NCBI RefSeq assembly: GCF_036323735.1
Contig: NC_086032.1
Location: forward strand, 53,966,599 to 54,030,598
Source of the DNA: Rattus norvegicus
Lineage: Eukaryota > Chordata > Mammalia > Rodentia > Muridae
Direction of reading: 5' to 3'
DNA: 64,000 bases
Part shown: positions 12,827 through 22,200 of the stretch, one piece after another
Layout of the letters: each line of letters begins with the position of its first letter
How positions within the stretch are numbered: the stretch's first letter is position 1
Program-made: the position numbers and the translations under genes
Notes under the pieces: model-generated
Databases searched by the model: none
Told to the model about the DNA's origin: nothing
Seen by the model: only the letters and a program-made list of their open reading frames with translations

Positions 12827-12839
12827 GAAAGTATCATCT
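12827..12839. repeat. 5' target-site duplication of the intact L1
   Basis: gaaagtatcatct, identical over 13 bases to 20668-20680. The preceding bases on the + strand are ttttt, so the nicked bottom strand reads tttc/aaaaa, a usual variant of the L1 endonuclease site TTTT/AA. Confidence 0.95.
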
Positions 12840-13442
12840 GGCCCAGGAGCGGCAGGACTTCTGCGCCTGAGACACCGCCGGAACCTGAAAGAAACAGACT
12901 GGATAAACAGTTCTCTGCACCCAAATCCCGTGGGAGGGAGAGCTAAACCTTCAGAGAGGCAGACAAGCCTGGGAAACCAGAAGAGACTGCTCCCTGCACA
13001 CACATCTCGGACGCCAGAGGAAAAAGCCAAAGACCATCGGGAACCCTGGTGCACTGAAGCTCCCGGAAGGGGCAGCACAGGTCTCCCTGGTTGCTGCCGC
13101 TGCAGAGAGCCCCTGGGCAGCACCCCACGAGCGAACCTGAGCCTCGGGACCACAGGTAAGACCAAATTTTCTGCTGCAAGAAAGCTGCCTGGTGAGCTTG
13201 GGACACGGAAGCAGAATTTCTCTAGGAGGCACGGTCTGTGTTTACCGGAAGTCCCACACCCGCGGATCCCGGCCCGCAGCAGCTCTCTGCTCCCAGACCC
13301 GGTGAGAGAGAGACCCAACCGCCTGGTCAGGTGGGCACTCCTGAGGCTGCAGAGCGGAAGAGACCACCAACACTGCTCACCCCTGCCCACATCCCTGGCC
13401 CAAGAGGAAACTGTATAAGGCCTCTGGGCTCCCGTGGGGGAG
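12840..13442 (+). repeat. L1 promoter monomer 1 (603 bp)
   Basis: The unit starts ggcccaggagcggcaggac and restarts identically at 13443. Offsets measured at two other points (gcctcggg at 13141 and 13744) also give 603. About six differences were counted over the roughly 350 shared bases, so the copies are close to 98% identical there. 603 is a multiple of three, so any frame open in one unit stays open into the next. Confidence 0.92.
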
Positions 13443-13794
13443 GGCCCAGGAGCGGCAGGACTTCTGCGCCTGAGACACCGCCGGAACCTGAAAGAAACAG
13501 ACCTGATAAACAGTTCTCTGCACCCAAATCCCGTGGGAGGGAGAGCTAAACCTTCAGAGAGGCAGACAAGCCTGGGAAACCAGAAGAGACTGCTCCCTGC
13601 ACACACATCTCGGACGCCAGAGGAAAAAGCCAAAGACCATCTGGAACCCTGGTGCACTGAAGCTCCCGGAAGGGGCGGCACAGGTCTTCCTGGTTGCTGC
13701 CACTGCAGAGAGCCCCTGGGCAGCACCCCACGAGCGAACCTGAGCCTCGGGACCACAGGTAAGACCAAATTTTCTGCTGCAAGAAAGCTGCCAG
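13443..13794 (+). repeat. L1 promoter monomer 2 (partial)
   Basis: Repeats the first 350 or so bases of monomer 1, then departs at about 13791 into the single-copy part of the 5' UTR shared with the other two L1 copies (caggcccacaagaacagctg and on). Confidence 0.9.
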
Positions 13795-13995
13795 GTGAAC
13801 TCAAGACACAGGCCCACAAGAACAGCTGAAGACCTGTAGAGAGGAAAAACTACACGCCGGAAAGCAGAACACACTGTCCCCATAACTGACTGAAAGAGAG
13901 GAAAACAGGTCTACAGCACTCCTGACACACAGGCTTATAGGTCAGTCTAGCCACTGTCAGAAATAGCAGAACAAAGTAACACTAGAGATAATATG

Positions 13996-15069
13996 ATGGC
14001 GAGAGGCAAGCGCAGGAACCCAAGCAACAGAAACCAAGACTGCATGCCATCATCGGAGCCCAATTCTCCCGCCAAAACAAACATGGAATATCCAAACACA
14101 CCAGAAAAGCAAGATCTAGTTTCAAAATCATATTTGATCATGATGCTGGAGGACTTCAAGAAAGACATGAACACACTTAGGGAAACACAGGAAATCATTA
14201 ATAAACAAGTAAAAGCCTACAGAGAGGAATGGCAAAAATCCCTGAAAGAATTCCAGGAAAACACAAACAAACAGATGAAGGAATTAAAAATGGAAATAGA
14301 AGCAATCAAGAAAGAACACATGGAAACAACCCTGGATATAGAAAACCAAAAGAAGAGACAAGGAGCTGTAGATACAAGCTTCACCAACAGAATACAAGAG
14401 ATGGAAGAGAGAATCTCAGGAGCAGAAGATTCCATAGAAATCATTGACTCAACTGTCAAAGATAATGTAAAGCGGAAAAAGCTAATGGTCCAAAACATAC
14501 AGGAAATCCAGGACTCAATGAGAAGATCAAACCTAAGGATAATAGGTATAGAAGAGAGTGAAGACTCCCAGCTCAAAGGACCAGTAAATATCTTCAACAA
14601 AATCATAGAAGAAAACTTCCCTAACCTAAAAAAAGAGATACCCATAGGCATACAAGAAGCCTACAGAACTCCAAATAGATTGGACCAGAAAAGAAGCACC
14701 TCCCGTCACATAATTGTCAAAACACCAAACACACAAAATAAAGAAAGAATATTAAAAGCAGTAAGGGAAAAAGGTCAAGTAACATATAAAGGGAGACCTA
14801 TCAGAATCACACCAGACTTCTCGCCAGAAACTATGAAGGCCAGAAGATCCTGGAATGATGTCATACAGACCCTAAGAGAACACAAATGCCAGCCCAGGTT
14901 ACTGTATCCAGCAAAACTCTCAATTAACATTGATGGAGAAACCAAGATATTCCATGACAAAACCAAATTTACACAATATCTTTCTACAAATCCAGCACTA
15001 CAAAGGATAATAAATGGTAAAGCCCAACATAAGGAGGCAAGCTATACCCTAGAAGAAGCAAGAAACTAA
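13996..15069 (+). CDS. L1 ORF1 protein (357 aa), intact
   Basis: RNA-binding protein that trimerises and coats L1 RNA; needed for retrotransposition and found in cytoplasmic ribonucleoprotein particles. Residues about 1-45 are basic, polar and probably disordered; about 50-150 form a long coiled coil rich in K, E and Q with one copy of a 22-residue repeat (bases 14209-14274); about 155-250 contain the RRM-like region (SNLRIIGIEE); about 255-357 are the C-terminal domain (RPIRITPDFSPETMKARRSW), all without a break. Start choice: an ATG three bases upstream (13993) would add one Met, but the other two L1 copies have CTG there (tctgatgg), so the conserved start is 13996. Length is usual for rodent ORF1. 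Termination is followed 59 bases later by ORF2. Confidence 0.95.
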   Translation: MARGKRRNPSNRNQDCMPSSEPNSPAKTNMEYPNTPEKQDLVSKSYLIMMLEDFKKDMNTLRETQEIINKQVKAYREEWQKSLKEFQENTNKQMKELKMEIEAIKKEHMETTLDIENQKKRQGAVDTSFTNRIQEMEERISGAEDSIEIIDSTVKDNVKRKKLMVQNIQEIQDSMRRSNLRIIGIEESEDSQLKGPVNIFNKIIEENFPNLKKEIPIGIQEAYRTPNRLDQKRSTSRHIIVKTPNTQNKERILKAVREKGQVTYKGRPIRITPDFSPETMKARRSWNDVIQTLREHKCQPRLLYPAKLSINIDGETKIFHDKTKFTQYLSTNPALQRIINGKAQHKEASYTLEEARN

Positions 15070-15128
15070 TCGTCTTGGCAACAAAACAAAGAGAATGAAA
15101 GCACACAAACATAACCTCACATCCAAAT

Positions 15129-18100
15129 ATGAATATAAAGGGAAACAATAATCACTATTCCCTAATATCTCTCAATATCAATGGCCTCAACTCCCAAATA
15201 AAAAGACATAGATTAACAAACTGGATACGCAACGAGGACCCTGCATTCTGCTGCCTACAGGAAACACACCTCAGAGACAAAGACAGACACTACCTCAGAG
15301 TGAAAGGCTGGAAAACAACTTTCCAAGCAAATGGTCAGAAGAAGCAAGCTGGAGTAGCCATTCTAATATCAAATAAAATCAATTTCCAACTAAAAGTCAT
15401 CAAAAAAGATAAGGAAGGACACTTCATATTCATCAAAGGAAAAATCCACCAAGATGAACTCTCAATCCTAAATATCTATGCCCCAAATACAAGGGCACCT
15501 ACATACGTAAAAGAAACCTTACTAAAGCTCAAAACACACATTGCACCTCACACAATAATAGTGGGAGATTTCAACACCCCACTCTCATCAATGGACAGAT
15601 CATGGAAACAGAAATTAAACAGTGATGTCGACAGACTAAGAGAAGTCATGAGCCAAATGGACTTAACGGATATTTATAGAACATTCTATCCTAAAGCAAA
15701 AGGATATACCTTCTTCTCAGCTCCTCATGGTACTTTCTCCAAAATTGACCATATAATTGGTCAAAAAACGGGCCTCAACAGGTACAGAAAGATAGAAATA
15801 ATCCCATGCGTGCTATCGGACCACCACGGCCTAAAACTGGTCTTCAATAACAATAAGGGAAGAATGCCCACATATACGTGGAAATTGAACAATGCTCTAC
15901 TCAATGATAACCTGGTCAAGGAAGAAATAAAGGAAGAAATTAAAAACTTTTTAGAATTTAATGAAAATGAAGATACAACATACTCAAACTTATGGGACAC
16001 AATGAAAGCTGTGCTAAGAGGAAACCTCATAGCGCTGAGTGCCTGCAGAAAGAAACAGGAAAGAGCATATGTCAGCAGCTTGACAGCACACCTAAAAGCT
16101 CTAGAACAAAAAGAAGCAAATACACCCAGGAGGAGTAGAAGGCAGGAAATAATCAAACTCAGAGCTGAAATCAACCAAGTAGAAACAAAAAGGACCATAG
16201 AAAGAATCAACAGGACCAAAAGTTGGTTCTTTGAGAAAATCAACAAGATAGATAAACCCTTAGCCAGACTAATGAGAGGACACAGAGAGTGCGTCCAAAT
16301 TAACAAAATCAGAAATGAAAAGGGAGACATAACTACAGATTCAGAGGAAATTCAAAAAATCATCAGATCTTACTATAAAAACCTATATTCAACAAAATTT
16401 GAAAATCTTCAGGAAATGGACTATTTCCTAGACAGATACCAGGTATCAAAGTTAAATCAGGAACAGATAAACCAGTTAAACAACCCCATAACTCCTAAGG
16501 AAATAGAAGCAGTCATTAAAGGTCTCCCAACCAAAAAGAGCCCAGGTCCAGACGGGTTTAGTGCAGAATTCTATCAAAACTTCATAGAAGACCTCATACC
16601 AATATTATCCAAACTATTCCACAAAATTGAAACAGATGGAGCCCTACCGAATTCCTTCTACGAATCTACAATTACTCTTATACCTAAACCACACAAAGAC
16701 ACAACAAAGAAAGAGAACTTCAGACCAATTTCCCTTATGAATATCGACGCAAAAATACTCAATAAAATTCTGGCAAACCGAATTCAAGAGCACATCAAAA
16801 CAATCATCCACCATGATCAAGTAGGCTTCATCCCAGGCATGCAGGGATGGTTTAATATACGGAAAACCATCAACGTGATCCATTATATAAACAAACTGAA
16901 AGAACAGAACCACATGATCATTTCATTAGATGCTGAGAAAGCATTTGACAAAATTCAACACGCCTTCATGATAAAAGTCCTGGAAAGAATAGGAATTCAA
17001 GGCCCATACCTAAACATAGTAAAAGCCATATACAGCAAACCAGTTGCTAACATTAAACTAAATGGAGAGAAACTTGAAGCAATCCCACTAAAATCAGGGA
17101 CTAGACAAGGCTGCCCACTCTCTCCCTACTTATTCAATATAGTTCTTGAAGTTCTAGCCAGAGCAATCAGACAACAAAAGGAGATCAAAGGGATACAGAT
17201 CGGAAAAGAAGAGGTCAAAATATCACTATTTGCAGATGATATGATAGTATATTTAAGTGATCCCAAAAGTTCTACCAGAGAACTACTAAAGCTGATAAAC
17301 AACTTCAGCAAAGTGGCTGGGTATAAAATTAACTCAAATAAATCAGTTGCCTTCCTCTATACAAAAGAGAAACAAGCCGAGAAAGAAATTAGGGAAACGA
17401 CACCCTTCATAATAGACCCAAATAATATAAAGTACCTCGGTGTGACTTTAACCAAGCAAGTAAAAGATCTGTACAATAAGAACTTCAAGACACTGAAGAA
17501 AGAAATTGAAGAAGACCTCAGAAGATGGAAAGATCTCCCATGCTCATGGATTGGCAGGATTAATATAGTAAAAATGGCCATTTTACCAAAAGCAATCTAC
17601 AGATTCAATGCAATCCCCATCAAAATACCAATCCAATTCTTCAAAGAGTTAGACAGAACAATTTGCAAATTCATCTGGAATAACAAAAAACCCAGGATAG
17701 CTAAAGCTATCCTCAACAATAAAAGGACTTCAGGGGGAATCACTATCCCTGAACTCAAGCAGTATTACAGAGCAATAGTGATAAAAACTGCATGGTATTG
17801 GTACAGAGACAGACAGATAGACCAATGGAATAGAATTGAAGACCCAGAAATGAACCCACACACCTATGGTCACTTGATTTTTGACAAAGGAGCCAAAACC
17901 ATCCAATGGAAAAAAGATAGCATTTTCAGCAAATGGTGCTGGTTCAACTGGAGGGCAACATGTAGAAGAATGCAGATCGATCCATGCTTATCACCCTGTA
18001 CAAAGCTTAAGTCGAAGTGGATCAAGGACCTCCACATCAAACCAGACACACTCAAACTAATAGAAGAAAAACTAGGGAAGCATCTGGAACACATGGGCAC

Positions 18101-18956
18101 TGGAAAAAATTTCCTGAACAAAACACCAATGGCTTATGCTCTAAGATCAAGAATTGACAAATGGGATCTCATAAAACTGCAAAGCTTCTGTAAGGCAAAG
18201 GACACTGTGGTTAGGACAAAACGGCAACCAACAGATTGGGAAAAGATCTTTACCAACCCTACAACAGATAGAGGCCTTATATCCAAAATATACAAAGAAC
18301 TCAAGAAGTTAGACCGCAGGGAAACAAATAACCCTATTAAAAAATGGGGTTCAGAGCTAAACAAAGAATTCACAGCTGAGGAATGCCGAATGGCTGAGAA
18401 ACACCTAAAGAAATGTTCAACATCTTTAGTCATAAGGGAAATGCAAATCAAAACAACCCTGAGATTTCACCTCACACCAGTGCGATTGGCTAAGATCAAA
18501 AACTCAGGTGACAGCAGATGCTGGCGAGGTTGTGGAGAAAGAGGAACACTCCTCCATTGTTGTTGGGATTGCAGACTGGTAAAACCATTCTGGAAATCAG
18601 TCTGGAGGTTCCTCAGAAAATTGGACATTGAACTGCCTGAGGATCCAGCTATACCTCTCTTGGGCATATACCCAAAAGATGCCTCAACATATAAAAGAGA
18701 CACGTGCTCCACTATGTTCATCGCAGCCTTATTTATAATAGCCAGAAAATGGAAAGAACCCAGATGCCCTTCAACAGAGGAATGGATACAGAAAATGTGG
18801 TACATCTACACAATGGAATACTACTCAGCTATCAAAAACAACGAGTTTATGAAATTCGTAGGCAAATGGTTGGAACTGGAAAATATCATCCTGAGTGAAC
18901 TAACCCAATCACAGAAAGACATACATGGTATGCACTCATTGATAAGTGGCTATTAG
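15129..18956 (+). CDS. L1 ORF2 protein (1275 aa), intact endonuclease-reverse transcriptase
   Basis: Nicks target DNA and reverse transcribes L1 RNA at the nick (target-primed reverse transcription). Order: apurinic-type endonuclease about 1-240 with N16 (in NING), E45 (in QETHL), D147 and N149 (in GDFN), D231 and H232 (in LSDHH); a linker; reverse transcriptase about 500-775 with LIPKP, SLMNIDAK, QGCPLSP and the catalytic FADD at 701-704; C-terminal region with the CxxxC-x7-HxxxxC cluster at about 1131-1148. Every expected catalytic residue is present. The length equals that known for human L1 ORF2. There is no overlap with ORF1, so translation must restart or be unconventional, as is known for L1. 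No frameshift or internal stop. Confidence 0.96.
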   Translation: MNIKGNNNHYSLISLNINGLNSQIKRHRLTNWIRNEDPAFCCLQETHLRDKDRHYLRVKGWKTTFQANGQKKQAGVAILISNKINFQLKVIKKDKEGHFIFIKGKIHQDELSILNIYAPNTRAPTYVKETLLKLKTHIAPHTIIVGDFNTPLSSMDRSWKQKLNSDVDRLREVMSQMDLTDIYRTFYPKAKGYTFFSAPHGTFSKIDHIIGQKTGLNRYRKIEIIPCVLSDHHGLKLVFNNNKGRMPTYTWKLNNALLNDNLVKEEIKEEIKNFLEFNENEDTTYSNLWDTMKAVLRGNLIALSACRKKQERAYVSSLTAHLKALEQKEANTPRRSRRQEIIKLRAEINQVETKRTIERINRTKSWFFEKINKIDKPLARLMRGHRECVQINKIRNEKGDITTDSEEIQKIIRSYYKNLYSTKFENLQEMDYFLDRYQVSKLNQEQINQLNNPITPKEIEAVIKGLPTKKSPGPDGFSAEFYQNFIEDLIPILSKLFHKIETDGALPNSFYESTITLIPKPHKDTTKKENFRPISLMNIDAKILNKILANRIQEHIKTIIHHDQVGFIPGMQGWFNIRKTINVIHYINKLKEQNHMIISLDAEKAFDKIQHAFMIKVLERIGIQGPYLNIVKAIYSKPVANIKLNGEKLEAIPLKSGTRQGCPLSPYLFNIVLEVLARAIRQQKEIKGIQIGKEEVKISLFADDMIVYLSDPKSSTRELLKLINNFSKVAGYKINSNKSVAFLYTKEKQAEKEIRETTPFIIDPNNIKYLGVTLTKQVKDLYNKNFKTLKKEIEEDLRRWKDLPCSWIGRINIVKMAILPKAIYRFNAIPIKIPIQFFKELDRTICKFIWNNKKPRIAKAILNNKRTSGGITIPELKQYYRAIVIKTAWYWYRDRQIDQWNRIEDPEMNPHTYGHLIFDKGAKTIQWKKDSIFSKWCWFNWRATCRRMQIDPCLSPCTKLKSKWIKDLHIKPDTLKLIEEKLGKHLEHMGTGKNFLNKTPMAYALRSRIDKWDLIKLQSFCKAKDTVVRTKRQPTDWEKIFTNPTTDRGLISKIYKELKKLDRRETNNPIKKWGSELNKEFTAEECRMAEKHLKKCSTSLVIREMQIKTTLRFHLTPVRLAKIKNSGDSRCWRGCGERGTLLHCCWDCRLVKPFWKSVWRFLRKLDIELPEDPAIPLLGIYPKDASTYKRDTCSTMFIAALFIIARKWKEPRCPSTEEWIQKMWYIYTMEYYSAIKNNEFMKFVGKWLELENIILSELTQSQKDIHGMHSLISGY

Positions 18957-19662
18957 CCCAAATGCTTGAATTACCCTAGATCCCTAGAACAAACGAAACT
19001 CAAGACGGATGATCAAAATGTGAATGCTTCACTCCTTCTTTAAATGAGGAAAAAGAATACCCTTGGCAGGGAAGGGAGAGGCAAAGATTAAAACAGAGAC
19101 TGAAGGAACACCCATTCAGAGCCTGTCCCACATTTGGCCCATACATATACAGCCACCCAATTGGACTAGATGGATGAAGCAAAGAAGTGCAGACCGACAG
19201 GAGCCGGATGTAGGTCGCTCCTGAGAGACACAGCTAGAATACAGCAAATACAGAGGCGAATGCCAGCAGCAAACCACTGAACTGAGAATAGGTCCCCTAT
19301 TGAAGGAATCAGAGAAAGAACTGGAAGAGCTTGAAGGGGCTCGAGACCCCAAAAGTACAACAATGCCAAGCAACCAGAGCTTCCAGGGACTAAGCCACTA
19401 CCTAAAGACTATACATGGACTGACCCTGGACTCTGACCCCATAGGTAGCAATGAATATCCTAGTAAGAGCACCAGTGGAAGGGGAAGCCCTGGGTCCTGC
19501 TAAGACTGAACCCCCAGTGAACTAGTCTATGGGGGGAGGGCGGCAATGGTGGGAGGGTTGGGAGGGGAACACCCATAAGGAAGGGGAGGGGGGAGGGGGA
19601 TGTTTGCCCGGAAACCGGGAAAGGGAATAACACTTGAAATGTATATAAGAAATACTCAAGTT
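18957..19662 (+). other. L1 3' UTR
   Basis: Non-coding tail after the ORF2 stop, alignable along its length to the - strand L1 at 23127-23850 and, with more differences, to the L1 3' fragments at 32170-32920 and 41640-42160. Ends at AATAAA (19663-19668) fused to the A tail. Confidence 0.92.
19531..19601 (+). promoter_or_regulatory. G-rich polypurine tract of the L1 3' UTR
   Basis: Several runs of three to six G within about 70 bases, enough for intrastrand tetraplex formation. A guanine-rich polypurine tract is a known conserved feature of rodent L1 3' UTRs. The - strand copy has its complement at about 23212-23280. Confidence 0.8.
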
Positions 19663-19663
19663 A

Positions 19664-19707
<44 letters not shown>
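19663..19707 (+). other. First poly(A): AATAAA plus about 42 A
   Basis: The L1's own poly(A) tract, now internal to the insertion. It is uninterrupted, which fits a young element. Confidence 0.93.
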
Positions 19708-19709
<2 letters not shown>

Positions 19710-19925
19710 AAGCAAGCTGAGCAAGCCATGAAATGCAAGCCAGTAACCAGCACTTGCCCACCGACTCTGCTTCTGTGCTGAGTTCTAGATTCTTGCCTTG
19801 AGTTTTGGTCCTGACTTACCTTCATGGTGGACTATATAGCCTAGGAGGTAAATAAACCCTTTCCTCCCTAGGTTGGTTTTGGTCATGGTGTTTATCACGG
19901 CAACAGAAAAAATCTAGGAAGTACT
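19708..19925 (+). repeat. URR1-like rodent repeat, 3' portion, inside the transduced DNA
   Basis: Contains ctgagcaagccatg, gcaagccagtaa, aataaaccctttcctccc and ggtcatggtgtttatcac in the same order as the repeat at 32995-33425. I tentatively place this in the URR1 (hAT-Charlie-like) group; the family name is unverified. Confidence 0.6.
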
Positions 19926-20621
19926 TCTTTATTCTGTATTTATTAAGGACAAGCTGATACCCTACACCAGGAACTGAGCATAGCATGTCGCTGTGTGTGT
20001 AATGGAGGCAGATGCTCAGGGACGGATGCATGGAGGGTATTAGCAGGCCTGGGAGGAGTCTCTCAAGTGGGAGAGTGAGGAAGACAGAACAGAGGCTAAT
20101 ATTTGGGAATATTCAGAGATAATGCCTTATGGGAAGTGACATTTAAGTTGAGGCCTTGAGAAAGAGAGTAGAAGGATTAAAGAGTTGTTTGGGTTTTGGC
20201 TTGGTTTGGTTTGACTTGGTTGGTTTTTAGCAATAGATAGAGGTTTAAGGGCCCTGAGGTAGATGGATGACACTTGGCCCACAGAAGGAATGAGACGAAG
20301 TCAGGCAGAGGGAGATCGGCTAATCTGGAACTGGTAACACCTGCACGGAGGCCCAGCCTCTGGGCAATCGTTGTATTGAACAGCTGCAGGAAGGTAGGAT
20401 GTTGATTTCTAGTTTTAAAAGGAAAGGATTGACAGCTGGTGAAGAGACTTCCTGCCATTAACTTGGGGACAGCCATTCAGTACTCAACATGCACTGAGTG
20501 GACAGGTGTGACTTATGGTCTATAGTCTTTCTAATATCACTTCAAGGTAGTAATTTACGTTTGTATATTCATGTTGTGCTGTCTAGTGTAGAGTTATCTG
20601 AAAGGAGGGAACCTTAATTGA

Positions 20622-20627
20622 AATAAA
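20622..20627 (+). terminator. Poly(A) signal used for the read-through transcript
   Basis: AATAAA located 19 bases before the start of the second poly(A) at 20646. Confidence 0.75.
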
Positions 20628-20645
20628 AAAATATATACCACTAAT

Positions 20646-20667
20646 AAAAAAAAAAAAAAAAAAAAAA
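20646..20667 (+). other. Second poly(A) tract (22 A)
   Basis: Pure A run directly followed by the 3' copy of the 13-bp duplication; marks the true 3' end of the insertion. Confidence 0.93.
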
Positions 20668-20680
20668 GAAAGTATCATCT
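20668..20680. repeat. 3' target-site duplication of the intact L1
   Basis: gaaagtatcatct, identical to 12827-12839. Confidence 0.95.
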
Positions 20681-21682
20681 AAAAAATAATCCTATGGCTT
20701 GCTATCTGTATTATCTTAAAAGCACTTGCTTTAGGTATCTTCATCTCACACTTTCTGAACAGATATGATTTCTGTGGCATTAATGTGAACCAAGATTGTT
20801 CTTTAAAGGTGATTTAGAACTAACTTCAGTGTTATAAATGGTACATTGTCTGGTAGAACAAATGATCTCCTAGACTCAGCCATGGTAGCATGACAACATA
20901 AATATAAACAAGCACTGTGATTATATCCAAATAATTTTATTAACAAAAATTATGGGTGTTACCTAAGAATTCTGATTTATCATCTCTTGATACAGAAATC
21001 AAAATATAACATGTTTAGCCTTTAGCTGAACAATAATATTGTACAACTATGATTAGATATTGTGTTGATGTACAGACACAGCTGACAGTTGATTGTAAGT
21101 GAGGAGAAACCACCACAAATTTTGTCTTGGCTGTTCTGACTATTCACACAGGTTGTGACTAACACATTATTCATAACATTTACCACCCCCAGTTCCATAT
21201 ATGCTCTCTGGGAATGTCAGAAAACACTGCCTTTGTGTTTATCCGTGTCACCATGGCACTTAATTGCCACATGGATTTGAAATGATACTGCTCTGTCCAC
21301 CTTGTGCATGCCATTCTATATTATACCTGGGATGGTTTGAATAATCATGATGCCAATCCATGCAAGGGAACACATGTATCACATTTTCCTCAGCAACGGG
21401 ATTATCCTTGTGCTTCTGAAATATATGATAAAAAAAATCAGAATTACAATTTCAGAGTTCATAGCACCAAGCCATTCTGGTAACAATTACTGCATTATTC
21501 AGGACCATCGCAGCATCAAACCATGCCATGGAAATTTAAAAATAGTGAAACTTTTCTAAAAAGTGAAACTGGTAAGTAGATACAACATGGAGTCTGTAAA
21601 TTACCTTTTATCATCTAAAAATCCATAAATTTTGTTGCTTTCTTTAAAATTACATTTTAACCTAAACTTTCGGATTGTCACA
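20681..21682. other. AT-rich DNA, no gene recognised
   Basis: Unique-looking sequence that continues the pre-insertion locus interrupted at 12839. Confidence 0.5.
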
Positions 21683-21897
21683 GGGGTGCTAAAGGGATAA
21701 CACAATGGTTAAGAGCACCAGCTGCATCTCCCTAGAAGTCAAATTTGAGTCACAGCATACATGGTGTTTTAGAAATATCCAGAGTAAAACACCTGCTTCT
21801 GGCTTCTGCGGGTACGGGGCATACACAGCACAAAGACAAATATCCAGGCAAAAGAGTCATACTCCTAAAATAACATAAAACAAAATAAGATTAAAAG
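21683..21897 (+). mobile_element. B2/B3-type SINE, diverged
   Basis: Block order matches B2: 'aatggttaagagcaccagct' (A-box region), 'agaagtcaaatttgagtcac' (B-box region), 'cttctggcttctgcgg' and an A-rich tail (aaataacataaaacaaaata). Many substitutions, so old. Confidence 0.75.
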
Positions 21898-22200
21898 GCC
21901 AATTGCTCTTTTTAGGTGAATATTAATTTCTCAAATCCTGGAAGCCTGTGATATATATACATCTTGCTTGTTTGTGAAATATTAGAGAATAAGTCAGACA
22001 TTTTCCATGTTCCTTTATTATGATCACCAAAGGAAGTATTCAAAGCTGTTTTTGTGGTTTTGTTTCTCTTTTATTCTTTTTTTCCCTACAGGATTGCATA
22101 TAACTCTTTTAAAATATAATCTAGTTAATTTCATATAAAAATTTAACAGTATTTAAGTGATTTTAGATACATTGAGTTTTCACTCAAATTTTATCAGCTT
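21898..22200. other. AT-rich DNA, nothing recognised
   Basis: No feature seen. Confidence 0.5.

Larger units (their letters stand above)
12840..13995 (+). promoter_or_regulatory. L1 5' UTR / internal promoter region
   Basis: GC- and CpG-richer than everything around it. Rat L1 5' regions are known to be CpG-island promoters with a tandem unit of about 600 bp, transcribed by RNA polymerase II from within the element. Here there is one complete 603-bp monomer plus a partial second one that leads into unique 5' UTR. No core promoter motif is claimed. CpG methylation would be the expected mode of silencing. Confidence 0.85.
19708..20645 (+). mobile_element. 3'-transduced flanking sequence (938 bp)
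   Basis: Non-L1 sequence lying between the L1 poly(A) and a second poly(A), inside the target-site duplication. Bases 19708-19925 belong to a dispersed rodent repeat (see separate entry); 19926-20645 look single-copy. It ends with AATAAA at 20622-20627 and cleavage about 19 bases later, normal spacing for a polymerase II poly(A) site. It must come from the 3' flank of the source L1. Confidence 0.9.
12840..20667 (+). mobile_element. Full-length rat L1 (LINE-1) with a 3' transduction; both ORFs open
   Basis: Parts in order: tandem-monomer 5' UTR (12840-13995), ORF1 (13996-15069), 59-base spacer, ORF2 (15129-18956), 3' UTR with a G-rich tract, a first poly(A) of about 42 A (to 19707), then 938 bases of non-L1 sequence (19708-20645) and a second poly(A) of 22 A (20646-20667). 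A perfect 13-bp duplication brackets the whole, not just the L1 part, so the transcript read through the L1 poly(A) site and carried flanking DNA along. Long pure A tails, perfect duplications and two intact ORFs all suggest a recent insertion. Whether it can still move cannot be told from sequence alone. Confidence 0.95.

Noticed and set aside
12747..13829. Host protein-coding gene in the GC-rich segment
   Set aside because: The open frames on both strands lie in the L1 promoter monomers and 5' UTR; they owe their length to GC richness and the 3n unit length. Kept only as an antisense-frame observation.
19708..19720. gaaag after the first poly(A) as the true L1 duplication
   Set aside because: It matches the 5' flank for only five bases, then diverges, whereas the site at 20668 matches for all 13.
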